Below are positions 34,323-43,043 of a stretch of DNA of 64,000 bases, in pieces. Position numbers and translations under genes: made by a program. Source of the DNA: Bradyrhizobium glycinis. GTDB lineage: Bacteria > Pseudomonadota > Alphaproteobacteria > Rhizobiales > Xanthobacteraceae. The notes below the pieces were generated by a model, which saw nothing but the letters and a program-made list of their open reading frames with translations, did not search any database and was not told where the DNA came from. Position 1 is the stretch's first letter, and the number at the start of each line of letters is the position of its first letter. The stretch lies in contig NZ_JACCHQ010000001.1 in the NCBI RefSeq assembly GCF_016031655.1, positions 248,001 to 312,000 on the forward strand. The letters run 5' to 3'.

Positions 34323-35254
34323 TGCGCATCGTCAATGTCGCCGCCGCCCAGATGGGCCCGATCCAGAAAGCCGACAGCCGCGAGGCCGTGGTCAAGCGCA
34401 TGATCGCGCTGATGGACGAGGCGAAAGCGAAAGGCGCCGACCTGATCGTCTATCCCGAGCTGGCGCTGACGACGTTCTTCCCGCGCTGGTACGTCGAGGA
34501 TCGCTCCGAGTTCGACATCTGGTTCGAACGCGAGATGCCGAACTCGGCAACCAGGCCGCTGTTCGAGCGCGCGGCGCAGCACGGAATGGCGATGAATTTC
34601 GGCTATGCGGAGCTGACGCCGGACGGTCATCATTTCAACACCGCGATCCTGACCGACAAGTCCGGCAGAATCGTCGGCAAATACCGCAAGGTGCATCTGC
34701 CGGGCCATGTGGAATACGACAGCAAGCGCTCGCACCAGCACCTGGAGAAGCGTTATTTCGAGCCGGGCGATCTCGGCTTCAAGGTCTGGCGCGAGCTCGG
34801 CGGCATCATCGGCATGGCGATCTGCAACGATCGCCGCTGGCCCGAGACCTATCGCGTCATGGGCCTGCAGGGCGTCGAGATGGTGCTGATCGGCTACAAC
34901 ACGCCGTCCGTGAATGCCGAGAAGCGCGAGGAGGGCGTCGAGAAGCGCTTGTTCCACAACCGTCTCTCGGTGCAGGCCGGCGCTTATCAGAACGCGACCT
35001 GGGTGGTCGCGGTGGCCAAGGCCGGCGTCGAGGACGGTCATCCCCTGTTCGGCGGCAGCCTGATCGTCGATCCCAACGGCGAGATCGTCGCCGAGGCCAA
35101 GACGGATGGCGACGAGGTTCTGGTTCATCCTTGCGACCTCGATGCCACGACGTTCGGCAAGACCACGATCTTCGATTTCGCCCGGCATCGCCGCATCGAG
35201 CATTACGGCCTGATCACCAGCCAGACCGGCGCGGTGCCGCCGCCGGAGAAGTGA
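34322..35254 (+). CDS. N-carbamoyl-D-amino acid hydrolase (nitrilase superfamily)
   Basis: This 310-residue protein splits N-carbamoyl-D-amino acids to amino acid, CO2 and ammonia. The catalytic triad is E46 (VYPELALTTFFPRW), K123 (YRKVHLPG) and C168 (AICNDRRWPE), matching E47, K127 and C172 of the Agrobacterium enzyme. H130 and the DSKRSHQHLEKRYF loop also fit that family closely. It acts after a hydantoinase, and a hydantoin racemase and a hydantoinase lie nearby. Confidence 0.9.
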   Translation: MRIVNVAAAQMGPIQKADSREAVVKRMIALMDEAKAKGADLIVYPELALTTFFPRWYVEDRSEFDIWFEREMPNSATRPLFERAAQHGMAMNFGYAELTPDGHHFNTAILTDKSGRIVGKYRKVHLPGHVEYDSKRSHQHLEKRYFEPGDLGFKVWRELGGIIGMAICNDRRWPETYRVMGLQGVEMVLIGYNTPSVNAEKREEGVEKRLFHNRLSVQAGAYQNATWVVAVAKAGVEDGHPLFGGSLIVDPNGEIVAEAKTDGDEVLVHPCDLDATTFGKTTIFDFARHRRIEHYGLITSQTGAVPPPEK

Positions 35255-35259
35255 CGCCG

Positions 35260-35919
35260 ATGGCTGACAAAGGCATCTCCTTGCGTGAGCTCGATCCGCG
35301 CGATCGCTACAAGCTGCTCTGCGGCGTGGTGGTGCCGCGGCCGATCGCGCTGGTGACCACGCTGGACGAGAACGGGGCGGTGAATGCCGCGCCCTTCAGC
35401 TTCTTCAACGTGTTCTCCGAAAGTCCCGCGCTGATCGTGCTCGGGCTCCAGCACAAGCCGGATCACTCGCCGAAGGATACCACCCGCAACATCCATCGCG
35501 ACGGCGAGTTCGTGGTGCACATGGTGGACGAGGCGCTGTCGGTCGCCATGAACGACTGCGCGGTCGATTTCCCCTCCGGCGACAGCGAGGTCGCCGCGAC
35601 GGGCCTGGCAACGCTTCCTTCGGTCGACGTGAAGGTGCCGCGCCTCGCCGCGGCGCCCTTCGCGCTGGAATGCCGGCGCCACGTCGTGCTGACCTTCTCG
35701 CCGGATCGCGAGCTGCTGGTCGGCGAGGTCTTGCGGGTTCACGCCCGCGAGGGCCTGGTCGATACCGCCCACATGTACGTCGATCTCGAGGCCTACCGGC
35801 CGATCGGCCGCATGTTCGGCAATCTCTACACCACGCAGCGCGACACGTTTGCGCTTGTCCGCGAGAGCCATGCGCAATGGCTCGCGCGCCAGGAAATCAA
35901 AGAGCTGAAGGACGCCTAG
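35260..35919 (+). CDS. Flavin reductase family (FMN-binding split barrel) protein
   Basis: The 219-residue protein matches the FMN-binding split-barrel group (DIM6/NTAB): VVPRPIALVTTLDENG near 25-40, NAAPFSFFNVFSESPALIVLG near 42-62, and KDTTRNIHRDGEFVVHMV. It may supply reduced flavin to an oxygenase, or itself reduce a substrate. The ATG at 35260 lies 5 nt after the carbamoylase stop. Its TAG stop shares a CTAG palindrome with the stop of the convergent racemase gene. Confidence 0.85.
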   Translation: MADKGISLRELDPRDRYKLLCGVVVPRPIALVTTLDENGAVNAAPFSFFNVFSESPALIVLGLQHKPDHSPKDTTRNIHRDGEFVVHMVDEALSVAMNDCAVDFPSGDSEVAATGLATLPSVDVKVPRLAAAPFALECRRHVVLTFSPDRELLVGEVLRVHAREGLVDTAHMYVDLEAYRPIGRMFGNLYTTQRDTFALVRESHAQWLARQEIKELKDA

Positions 35920-36578
35920 TGAGCCGAGAACCGCACGGTACCCAGCGCCATGGTGACGGCCGCCTGGGTCGGGTCGATGACGGGAATGCGCAGCTCGTCT
36001 TCCAGCGCACGGCGATGGCGCGCCATGCCGGCGCAGCCCATCACGATGGCACGGGCGCCGTCCTCGTCGCGCAGCGCGCGGCCGACCTCGATCATCCTGG
36101 CGAGCGTACCTTCGCCGGAGGCGGTCTCGGCGACGCTCATGTTCAGCGGCCGCTCGCCGGAAAAGCGGTCGGTCAGGCCCATCTGCCTGAGGTAGCGCAT
36201 GTGACGCGGGATCGAGCGCTGCGCGATCGCGATGACGCCGAAGGTCTCCGCACGGGAAAGCGCCGTCAGCACGCCGCACTCGGCGATGCCGAATACGGGA
36301 CGGTCGGTGCCTTCGCGGCAAACCTGCAGCCCGGGATCGCTGTAGCAGGCGATGACGAAGGCGGCCGAGCTGTTGTCGCTTTCGACCAGCTTTCGCAGCG
36401 GGATCGCAACGCTGTCGGCGTCCGCCTGGCTTTCAATGCCGAACGGACCCTCGGCCAGCGTCTGGCAGACCACTTCCGGCCCGCCCTCGAAATCGAGCGG
36501 CTTCAACGCATCCTCCAGCCCCTGCGTGACCTTGCGGTTGGAGTTCGGGTTGATGACGAGAATGCGCGGCCGGGACAT
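35916..36578 (-). CDS. Hydantoin/Asp-Glu racemase family protein
   Basis: The 220-residue protein belongs to the Asp/Glu/hydantoin racemase superfamily. Two catalytic cysteines are C78 in VIACYSDPG and C182 in IVMGCAGMA, where hydantoin racemases have C76 and C181. The N-terminal ILVINPNSN motif is also typical. It would interconvert D- and L-5-substituted hydantoins so that the D-specific carbamoylase can use both. It runs opposite to its neighbours and is divergent from hydA across 56 nt. Confidence 0.87.
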   Translation of the reverse strand: MSRPRILVINPNSNRKVTQGLEDALKPLDFEGGPEVVCQTLAEGPFGIESQADADSVAIPLRKLVESDNSSAAFVIACYSDPGLQVCREGTDRPVFGIAECGVLTALSRAETFGVIAIAQRSIPRHMRYLRQMGLTDRFSGERPLNMSVAETASGEGTLARMIEVGRALRDEDGARAIVMGCAGMARHRRALEDELRIPVIDPTQAAVTMALGTVRFSAH

Positions 36579-36634
36579 GATGATCTTCCTGCGAGATTAA
36601 GCGAACGTGCCTTAAGCCTATCACGGAGTGCCTC

Positions 36635-38104
36635 ATGACTGAACCCGCTTACGACCTGATCATCCGCGGCGGCCGCGTCGCCACCACGACCGACGTCTTC
36701 GAGGCCGACGTCGCCATCTCCGGTGAGACCATTGTGGCCATCGGCCGCGGGCTTCCGCCCGCAAAGCGCGAGATCGACGCGCGCGGCAAGCTGGTGCTGC
36801 CCGGCGGGGTCGACAGCCATGCCCATATCGAGCAGCTGTCGGCCGCCGGCATCATGAACGCCGATACGTTCGAGAGCGCCACCGTCTCTGCCGCCTTCGG
36901 CGGCACCACCACGGTGATTCCGTTCGCGGCTCAACATGTCGGCATGAAGCTGCCACAGGTGGTCGAGGATTATCACGCTTTGGCGAAGAAGGGTGCGGTG
37001 ATCGACTACGCCTTTCACATGATCATTGCGGACGCGACCAAGGAGACGGTCGAGGAACACATTCCCGCGCTGGTGAAGCAGGGCCATTCCTCGATCAAGA
37101 TCTTCATGACCTACGACCGCCTCAAGGTCGACGACGAGCCGCTGCTCGACATCCTGCTCGCGGCGCGCCAGTCCGGTGCGATGCTGTGTGCGCATGCCGA
37201 AAACCACGGCATCATCGCTTGGATGGTGAAGCGCCTGCTCGCACGCGGCTACACCATGCCGAAATACCACGCCGTCAGCCACGCCCGCGTCTCGGAGGCG
37301 GAAGCCTTCACCCGGCTGATCGGCATGGCGGCGCTGATCGACCAGCCGATCATGATCTTCCATGTCTCGACAGCCGAGGGCGCCAAGGTGATCCGCGACT
37401 CGCGCGGGCAGGGGCTCAAGGTCTTCGCCGAGACCTGCCCGCAATACCTGTTCCTGACCGCTGCTGATCTCGACAAGCCCGGAGCTGAGGGCGCCAAATG
37501 GATGTGCAGCCCGCCGCCGCGCACGCATGCCGATCAGGAGGCGCTTTGGCAGGCGCTCTCGCTCGGCGATCTCCAGACCATCTCGTCGGATCATGCTCCC
37601 TATCGCTATGACGAGACCGGCAAGCTGCGCGCCGGCCCCAATCCCAACTTCAAGCAGGTCGCCAACGGCCTGCCGGGCCTCGAGCTGCGGCTGCCGCTCT
37701 TGTTCGACGCGATGGTGTCGAAGGGACGGCTCGGCCTGGAGAAATTCGTCGAGCTGACCGCGACCGCGCCGGCAAGGATCTACAACCTGCATCCGCGCAA
37801 GGGCTCGATCGCGGTCGGCGCCGACGCCGATATCGCGATCTGGGATCCAAACCGCGAGGTCACCATCGCCGACGAGATGATGCACGACCTCGCCGGTTAC
37901 ACGCCGTTCGCGGGCCGCAAGCTCAAGGGCTGGCCGGTGTCGGTGCTCTCGCGCGGCGGCGTGATCATCGAGGGCAACAAGTGCCTCGCGAGCGCCGGCA
38001 GCGGAAAATTCCTGGCGCGCAGCGGCGGCGAGGCGGCCAGGCCGACCGGCCGGCTGGTTGCCGACATGGATCCCGAGCGGAATTTTGGGGCAAAGCTGCT
38101 GTGA
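36635..38104 (+). CDS. D-hydantoinase/dihydropyrimidinase
   Basis: The 489-residue amidohydrolase opens dihydropyrimidine or hydantoin rings to N-carbamoyl amino acids. Metal ligands are visible: H62 and H64 (GGVDSHAHIEQ), K155 as the carboxylated lysine (SSIKIFMTY), H187 (AHAEN), a later histidine in IFHVSTAEGA, and an aspartate in SSDHAPYRYD. The length is full. The ATG is preceded by GGAG. It works with the racemase and the carbamoylase as the classic hydantoin-to-D-amino-acid set. Confidence 0.92.
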   Translation: MTEPAYDLIIRGGRVATTTDVFEADVAISGETIVAIGRGLPPAKREIDARGKLVLPGGVDSHAHIEQLSAAGIMNADTFESATVSAAFGGTTTVIPFAAQHVGMKLPQVVEDYHALAKKGAVIDYAFHMIIADATKETVEEHIPALVKQGHSSIKIFMTYDRLKVDDEPLLDILLAARQSGAMLCAHAENHGIIAWMVKRLLARGYTMPKYHAVSHARVSEAEAFTRLIGMAALIDQPIMIFHVSTAEGAKVIRDSRGQGLKVFAETCPQYLFLTAADLDKPGAEGAKWMCSPPPRTHADQEALWQALSLGDLQTISSDHAPYRYDETGKLRAGPNPNFKQVANGLPGLELRLPLLFDAMVSKGRLGLEKFVELTATAPARIYNLHPRKGSIAVGADADIAIWDPNREVTIADEMMHDLAGYTPFAGRKLKGWPVSVLSRGGVIIEGNKCLASAGSGKFLARSGGEAARPTGRLVADMDPERNFGAKLL

Positions 38105-38120
38105 TGGTGGATCGCGCGCG

Positions 38121-39095
38121 ATGAGGATCGTCATCTTCGGCGGCACCGGCTTTGTCGGCCTCAATCTCGCCGAGGTGCTGCTCGCGCGTGGGCACGAGGT
38201 GACGCTGTATGACCGGGCGGCGTTGCCGGCGAGTGCGCAGCGATCTCTGGCTGACTACGGCGCTCGGCTCACGAACGTGCAGGGCGATATCACCGACGCC
38301 GACATCATCGATGCCCTTATCGCAAAGGGTTGCGATGCGATCGTGCTCGGCGCGGCGGTCACGGCCGGCAATGAGCTTGAGCGGGCATCGCCGGCGCGCG
38401 TTCTCGAGATCAACGTTATGGCGCAGATCCCGATCCTGCAAGCCGCGATCCGCCATCGCGTTCGCCGCGCCGTCAATCTCTCGTCGGCATCGGCTTACGG
38501 CGCATCGGGCGAGCGGTTTGAGGTCCTCGACGAGGAAACGCCCTGCGATCCCGTTTCATTCTACGCCATCAGCAAGTTCACCTCGGAACGCTCCGTCGCG
38601 CGCCATGCCGAGCTCTTTGGCGGCGATTTCCTGAGCGTGCGGCTCAGCGCGGTGTTCGGCCCGTGGGAGCGGCCCGGCTCTGTGCGCGACACGCCGAGCC
38701 TCCAGTTTCAGATTCTCGCGGAGTTCACGCGCGGCGAGCCGGCGCTGCTTCCTGCGCCCGGCATCAAGGATTGGACCTACGCGCCAGACGCCGCCGAAGC
38801 CGTCGCCGTGCTGATCGAGGCCGAGCGGCCGCGGCATCGGCTCTACAATATCTCCAGCGGCGTGGCCTGGTCGGCGCTGCAATGGGGCGAGTCGTTCGCG
38901 GCGCTGCATCCCGGATTGGAGTGTCGCCTGGCGAAGCCGGGCGAGAAGACCTTCATCAAGCTCCATGGTGGCGATCGCGCGCCGCTCTCGGTCGCGCGGA
39001 TGGCCGACGAATTCGGCTGGCGCGCGCGGTTCGGCTGCGCGGAGTCGGCAGCCGCGATGAGCGCCTGGTGGATGCAGCACAAGGAGGGGATCTGA
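38121..39095 (+). CDS. NAD-dependent epimerase/dehydratase family protein
   Basis: The 324-residue extended-SDR protein has the NAD loop FGGTGFVGLNLAE at residues 6-18, catalytic S in NLSSASAYGA, and FYAISKF containing the YxxxK pair. The substrate is unknown. The chosen ATG lies 17 nt after the hydA stop. It is followed after 1 nt by a classical SDR gene, so both belong to the same operon. Confidence 0.85.
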   Translation: MRIVIFGGTGFVGLNLAEVLLARGHEVTLYDRAALPASAQRSLADYGARLTNVQGDITDADIIDALIAKGCDAIVLGAAVTAGNELERASPARVLEINVMAQIPILQAAIRHRVRRAVNLSSASAYGASGERFEVLDEETPCDPVSFYAISKFTSERSVARHAELFGGDFLSVRLSAVFGPWERPGSVRDTPSLQFQILAEFTRGEPALLPAPGIKDWTYAPDAAEAVAVLIEAERPRHRLYNISSGVAWSALQWGESFAALHPGLECRLAKPGEKTFIKLHGGDRAPLSVARMADEFGWRARFGCAESAAAMSAWWMQHKEGI

Positions 39096-39096
39096 C

Positions 39097-39846
39097 ATGC
39101 GGCTGCAGGGGCGCACGGCCGTCATCACCGGCGCGGGCTCGGGCATTGGCCGCGCCAGCGCAAAACTGTTCGCGGAGGAGGGCGCGCGCCTCGCGCTGGT
39201 CGATCGTGATGCCGCGGGCCTTCAGGAAACGCTGAGCCTGGTCAGCGAAGCAACGATGCATGTCGGCGATGTCGGCGATGCCGTCTTCGCCGAGACCGTT
39301 GTCGGTGACGTCGTGGCCCGGCACGGCCGGCTCGATATCCTGATGACGGCAGCCGGCTTCTCCTGCGGCGGCACGGTGCTGACGACGAGCCTGAAAGACT
39401 GGGATGCGGTGTTCCGCGCCAATGTCGGCGGCACCTGGCTGTGGGCGCGGGCCGCGGTGCCGCAGATGCAGCGGCAGAACAGCGGCTCAATCATCACACT
39501 GGCCTCGCAGCTCGCCATTGCCGGCGGCAAGGGCAACAGCGCCTATATCGCCGCCAAGGGCGCGATCATCAGCCTGACGCGGACCATGGCAGTGGATTTC
39601 GCAACGGACGGCATCCGTGTCAACGCGATCGCGCCCGGCGCGATCGACACGCCGATGCTTCGCCGCAGCTTTGCCCGTCACGCCAATTCCGAGCAAGTGC
39701 GTGAAGCCTCGCGCAACCGTCACGCCATGAAGCGATTCGGTCAGGCCGAGGAGATCGCGCAGACCGCGCTGCATCTCGCCAGCGATGCCTCGTCGTTCAC
39801 GACCGGCACCGTGATGGTGGTCGACGGAGGCTGGCTCGCGGCATGA
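39097..39846 (+). CDS. SDR family oxidoreductase
   Basis: The 249-residue classical short-chain dehydrogenase shows TGAGSGIGRASA at residues 10-21, the AAGFSCGG region, the active-site serine in ITLASQLAIAGGKG, and YIAAKGAI with catalytic Tyr and Lys. VNAIAPGAIDTPML closes the active site. The aspartate after beta-2 (LVDRDAAG) favours NAD over NADP. The substrate is unknown; it should oxidise or reduce an alcohol/ketone of the cluster's pathway. Its stop overlaps the FAD-protein start (ATGA). Confidence 0.88.
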   Translation: MRLQGRTAVITGAGSGIGRASAKLFAEEGARLALVDRDAAGLQETLSLVSEATMHVGDVGDAVFAETVVGDVVARHGRLDILMTAAGFSCGGTVLTTSLKDWDAVFRANVGGTWLWARAAVPQMQRQNSGSIITLASQLAIAGGKGNSAYIAAKGAIISLTRTMAVDFATDGIRVNAIAPGAIDTPMLRRSFARHANSEQVREASRNRHAMKRFGQAEEIAQTALHLASDASSFTTGTVMVVDGGWLAA

Positions 39847-41279
39847 ATGAGGCGCTCACCCAGCTCGAAGCCGACATTCACGCCGATCTCGCTCGGATCG
39901 CGCATCCCGGCGCGGCGTGGCTCGAGCCGAAGACGGGGCCAGACAGCAAGCCGGCGCTGGATGTTCTCATCATCGGCGCTGGTCAGTCCGGCATTGCCAT
40001 CGGCTTCGGCCTGCTGCGCTCGCGCGTCAGCAACATCCTGCTGATCGACAAGGCCGAGGAGGGGAAGGAAGGCCCGTGGCTCACCTATGCCCGGATGCCG
40101 ACGCTACGCAGCCCGAAGGACTACACAGGCCCGGATCTCGATATCCCGAGCCTGACTTACCAATCCTGGCACGAGGCCCGCTTCGGCAAGGCGAGCTGGC
40201 AGGAGCTCGGCCTGATCGCGCGCGAGCATTGGGCGGAGTATCTGCTCTGGCTACGTCGCATAGTCGGCTTACCCGTACGCAACGCTTGCGAGCTGCTGGA
40301 GATCGCGCCGGCGGCTGACGGCCTCCTCGCTGCGCGCGTGAAGCTGGCAGGAGAGGTCGAAACGCTCCATGCCCGCAAGATCGTGCTGGCGACGGGGCAG
40401 GAGGGTATGGGCGGTTGGATGATTCCGGAGCAGCTGGTGGATCTGCCGGCGAGCTCAGTTGCGACCGTCGCCGACGACATCGATTTCGCAAGCCTGCGCG
40501 GCAAGCGCGTGGCCGTCATCGGTGCCGGCGCCTCCGCCTTCGACAATGCGGCGACTGCGCTGGAGGCGGGGGCCGCCGAGGTGCACCTTTTGTGTCGCCG
40601 TGCCCAGATCCAACTGATCCAGCCCTATCGCTGGCTGACGTTCCGCGGCTTCCTGCGTCATCTCAGTGATCTCGACGATGCCTGGCGCTGGCGCTTCATG
40701 CGCAAGATCCTCGAGATGCGGGAAGGATTTCCGCAACCGACCTATGATCGCTGCGCGCGTCACGCCAATTTTACACTGCACGAGGCTGCGCCGGTCGAAG
40801 CCGCGCGCAAGACCGGCAAAGGCGTTGAACTCCGGACGCCACGCGGCGCCATCACCGCCGATTTCATCATCTGCGGCACCGGCATCGACATGAACTTTGC
40901 CGGCCGCGGCGAGCTCGCCCAATGTGCCGGCAACATCGCCACCTGGGCCGACCGCTACCAGCCGCCGGAAAACGAACGCAACGAACGGCTTGGCCGCTTT
41001 CCCTATCTCGCCGACGACTATTCCTTCACTGAGCGCGTGCCGGGAAAGACGCCGTGGATCTCCGATATCCATCTCTTCGCCATCGCCTCCACCATGAGCT
41101 TCGGTCCGTCGGGATCGTCGATCAATGCGATGACGACCGCCGTTCCAAAGCTGGTCCACGGCCTGACGCGCGGCCTGTTTCGCGCCGACATCGAATGCCA
41201 CTGGGCTTCGCTCAGCGCCTATGACGTGCCGCAGGCCGTGGTGACGCGTCAGGCGCGAGAAATGGGGGAATCGCTGTGA
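39843..41279 (+). CDS. FAD/NAD(P)-binding monooxygenase-like oxidoreductase
   Basis: The 478-residue protein has two Rossmann loops, IIGAGQSGIAIGFG near 42-55 (FAD) and VAVIGAGASAFDNAATAL near 221-238 (NADPH), as in flavin-containing and Baeyer-Villiger-type monooxygenases. The full family fingerprint FxGxxxHxxx was not found, so a non-oxygenating role remains possible. It is the last gene of the cluster's plus-strand run. Its GTG-type stop overlap leads into the transporter leader. Confidence 0.8.
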   Translation: MNEALTQLEADIHADLARIAHPGAAWLEPKTGPDSKPALDVLIIGAGQSGIAIGFGLLRSRVSNILLIDKAEEGKEGPWLTYARMPTLRSPKDYTGPDLDIPSLTYQSWHEARFGKASWQELGLIAREHWAEYLLWLRRIVGLPVRNACELLEIAPAADGLLAARVKLAGEVETLHARKIVLATGQEGMGGWMIPEQLVDLPASSVATVADDIDFASLRGKRVAVIGAGASAFDNAATALEAGAAEVHLLCRRAQIQLIQPYRWLTFRGFLRHLSDLDDAWRWRFMRKILEMREGFPQPTYDRCARHANFTLHEAAPVEAARKTGKGVELRTPRGAITADFIICGTGIDMNFAGRGELAQCAGNIATWADRYQPPENERNERLGRFPYLADDYSFTERVPGKTPWISDIHLFAIASTMSFGPSGSSINAMTTAVPKLVHGLTRGLFRADIECHWASLSAYDVPQAVVTRQAREMGESL

Positions 41280-41398
41280 TCACCCATGCGCCGTCGCGAC
41301 GTCGCGCCCCTCGAAATGTCCGATCGGACTGGCGCGCAACTTGCTTCCTTCTGAACTTGCCTTGCTGGCGTTCTCGCTCGAAATTCAGGGAAAAACCA

Positions 41399-43018
41399 AT
41401 GCGTTTTGTGTCTTTCAGACTGGCGACCTCAGTTCTCGCTACCACCGCGCTGTTGCTCATCGCCGCCGCGCCGTCGCAAGCGCAAACGCGGGCAGAGACA
41501 TTGCGTTACGTCACCGGCGCATCCGTCAACACGCTCGATCCCAACATTCCCGGCTCGACCCGCGAATCCTTCGCGCTGAGCATGAGCACCTATGACCGGC
41601 TGGTGGCATTCGGCCGCAAGCAGCTCAATGGCAAATGGGTGTTCGACCTCGACACGATCACCGGCGAGCTCGCGGAATCCTACGACGTCAGTCCCGACGG
41701 CCTGAAGATCACCTTCCGCCTGCGCAAAGATGCAAAGTTCCAGGACGGCTCGCCGGTCACGGCCGAAGACGTCAAGTGGTCGCTCGACCGCTGCGTCACC
41801 GCGCCGATCCTCGGCAAGGCGCAGCTGCTGACGGGCTCGCTGACGTCGGCCGACCAGTTCAAGGTGATCGATCCGCTCACCATCGAGGTGACGCTTCCGA
41901 AACCCGACAAGCTTGCGCTGCCCAATCTCGCCACCGTCTATCCGATGATCATCAACTCGAAAGTGGCGAAGGAGCACGCGACGGCCGACGATCCCTGGGC
42001 CACGGCCTGGCTGAAGGAGCACACCGCCGGCAGCGGCGCCTACGCGGTCGAGAGCTTCAAGCCGGGCGAGCAGGTGATCATCAAGCGCAATGAGGCCTGG
42101 AACCGCGGATCGCCCGGCAAGCCGGCGTTCTTCAAGCGCGTCATCATACAATCCGTGCCGGAGCCTGCGACCCGCGCCAACCTCGTCGAGCGCGGCGATG
42201 CCGATCTCGTGCTCGACCTGCAGGCGAGCGACGTGCAGTCGCTGGAGGCCAAGGGCAAGCTCAAGGTGATCTCGACGCCGCAATACAATGCGATCACCTA
42301 CGTCTCGATGAATAACCAGATCCCGCCCTTCGACAACGTCAATGTCCGCCGCGCCATCGCTTACGCGCTGCCCTATGAGGACATGTTCAAGGCGGCGCTG
42401 TTCGGCCGCGGTTCGCCGCTATTCGGCGCGACCTGGGCGGACGGCAAGCCGGCGAACGGTATCTATCCGTTCCAGCAGCCGCTGAAGCTCGATCTCGACA
42501 AGGCCAGGGAATACCTCAAAGCCGCCGGTCTTCCCGAAGGCTTCTCGACCACCTTCAGCTTCAATGTCGGCCAGGCCGCGACCGCCGAGCCGATGGCCGC
42601 CCTCGTCAAGGAATCGCTCGCCAAGATCGGCATCAAGGTCGACATCCAGAAGCTGCCGGACGCGCAGATGTCGACGCAGATCAACGAGAAGAAGCTGCCG
42701 TTCTTCACCGAAGGTATCGTCGCCTGGCTGCCCTCGACCGACTATTTCTACCGCAACTTCTACACCGGCAGTCAGCGCTGGAATTACTCTTCGATCAACA
42801 ACCCCGACCTTGCCGCGATTGCGCAGGAGGCCCGCTTCGAGCCGGATAAGACCAAGTACGAGGAAGCCGGCCGCAAGCTCAACGCGATGCATTTCGACCT
42901 GATGCCGCAGATCATGCTGTGGCAACCCAATCAGGACGCGGTGATGGCGCCGTCGATCGAAGGCTACACTTACGAGTTCCATCGCCAGGTGGATTATCGC
43001 GATATCAGCCGCAAGTGA
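41399..43018 (+). CDS. Peptide/opine-type ABC transporter substrate-binding protein (system 1)
   Basis: The 539-residue family-5 solute-binding protein has a signal peptide (about 1-29, cleaved near SQAQ) and the SBP_bac_5 core: VNTLDPNIPGSTRES, then LAESYDVSPDGLKITFRLRKDAKFQDG. The frame is open back to a GTG at 41276, but that would put 41 basic residues before the signal peptide. The ATG at 41399 with CAGGGA upstream is preferred. It precedes its permease genes by 25 nt. The ligand is unknown, perhaps the substrate of the preceding catabolic cluster. Confidence 0.9.
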   Translation: MRFVSFRLATSVLATTALLLIAAAPSQAQTRAETLRYVTGASVNTLDPNIPGSTRESFALSMSTYDRLVAFGRKQLNGKWVFDLDTITGELAESYDVSPDGLKITFRLRKDAKFQDGSPVTAEDVKWSLDRCVTAPILGKAQLLTGSLTSADQFKVIDPLTIEVTLPKPDKLALPNLATVYPMIINSKVAKEHATADDPWATAWLKEHTAGSGAYAVESFKPGEQVIIKRNEAWNRGSPGKPAFFKRVIIQSVPEPATRANLVERGDADLVLDLQASDVQSLEAKGKLKVISTPQYNAITYVSMNNQIPPFDNVNVRRAIAYALPYEDMFKAALFGRGSPLFGATWADGKPANGIYPFQQPLKLDLDKAREYLKAAGLPEGFSTTFSFNVGQAATAEPMAALVKESLAKIGIKVDIQKLPDAQMSTQINEKKLPFFTEGIVAWLPSTDYFYRNFYTGSQRWNYSSINNPDLAAIAQEARFEPDKTKYEEAGRKLNAMHFDLMPQIMLWQPNQDAVMAPSIEGYTYEFHRQVDYRDISRK

Positions 43019-43043
43019 CATCCGCGGCCAGCAGGGACACTGA

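Noticed and set aside
36503..38164. A 553-codon minus-strand open frame opposite the hydantoinase gene
   Set aside because: Shadow of the dihydropyrimidinase-type gene, whose metal ligands are all on the plus strand.
41276..41398. Longer start for the system-1 binding protein from a GTG at 41276
   Set aside because: It would place 41 basic residues before a clear signal peptide; ATG 41399 has a Shine-Dalgarno and starts the signal peptide directly.
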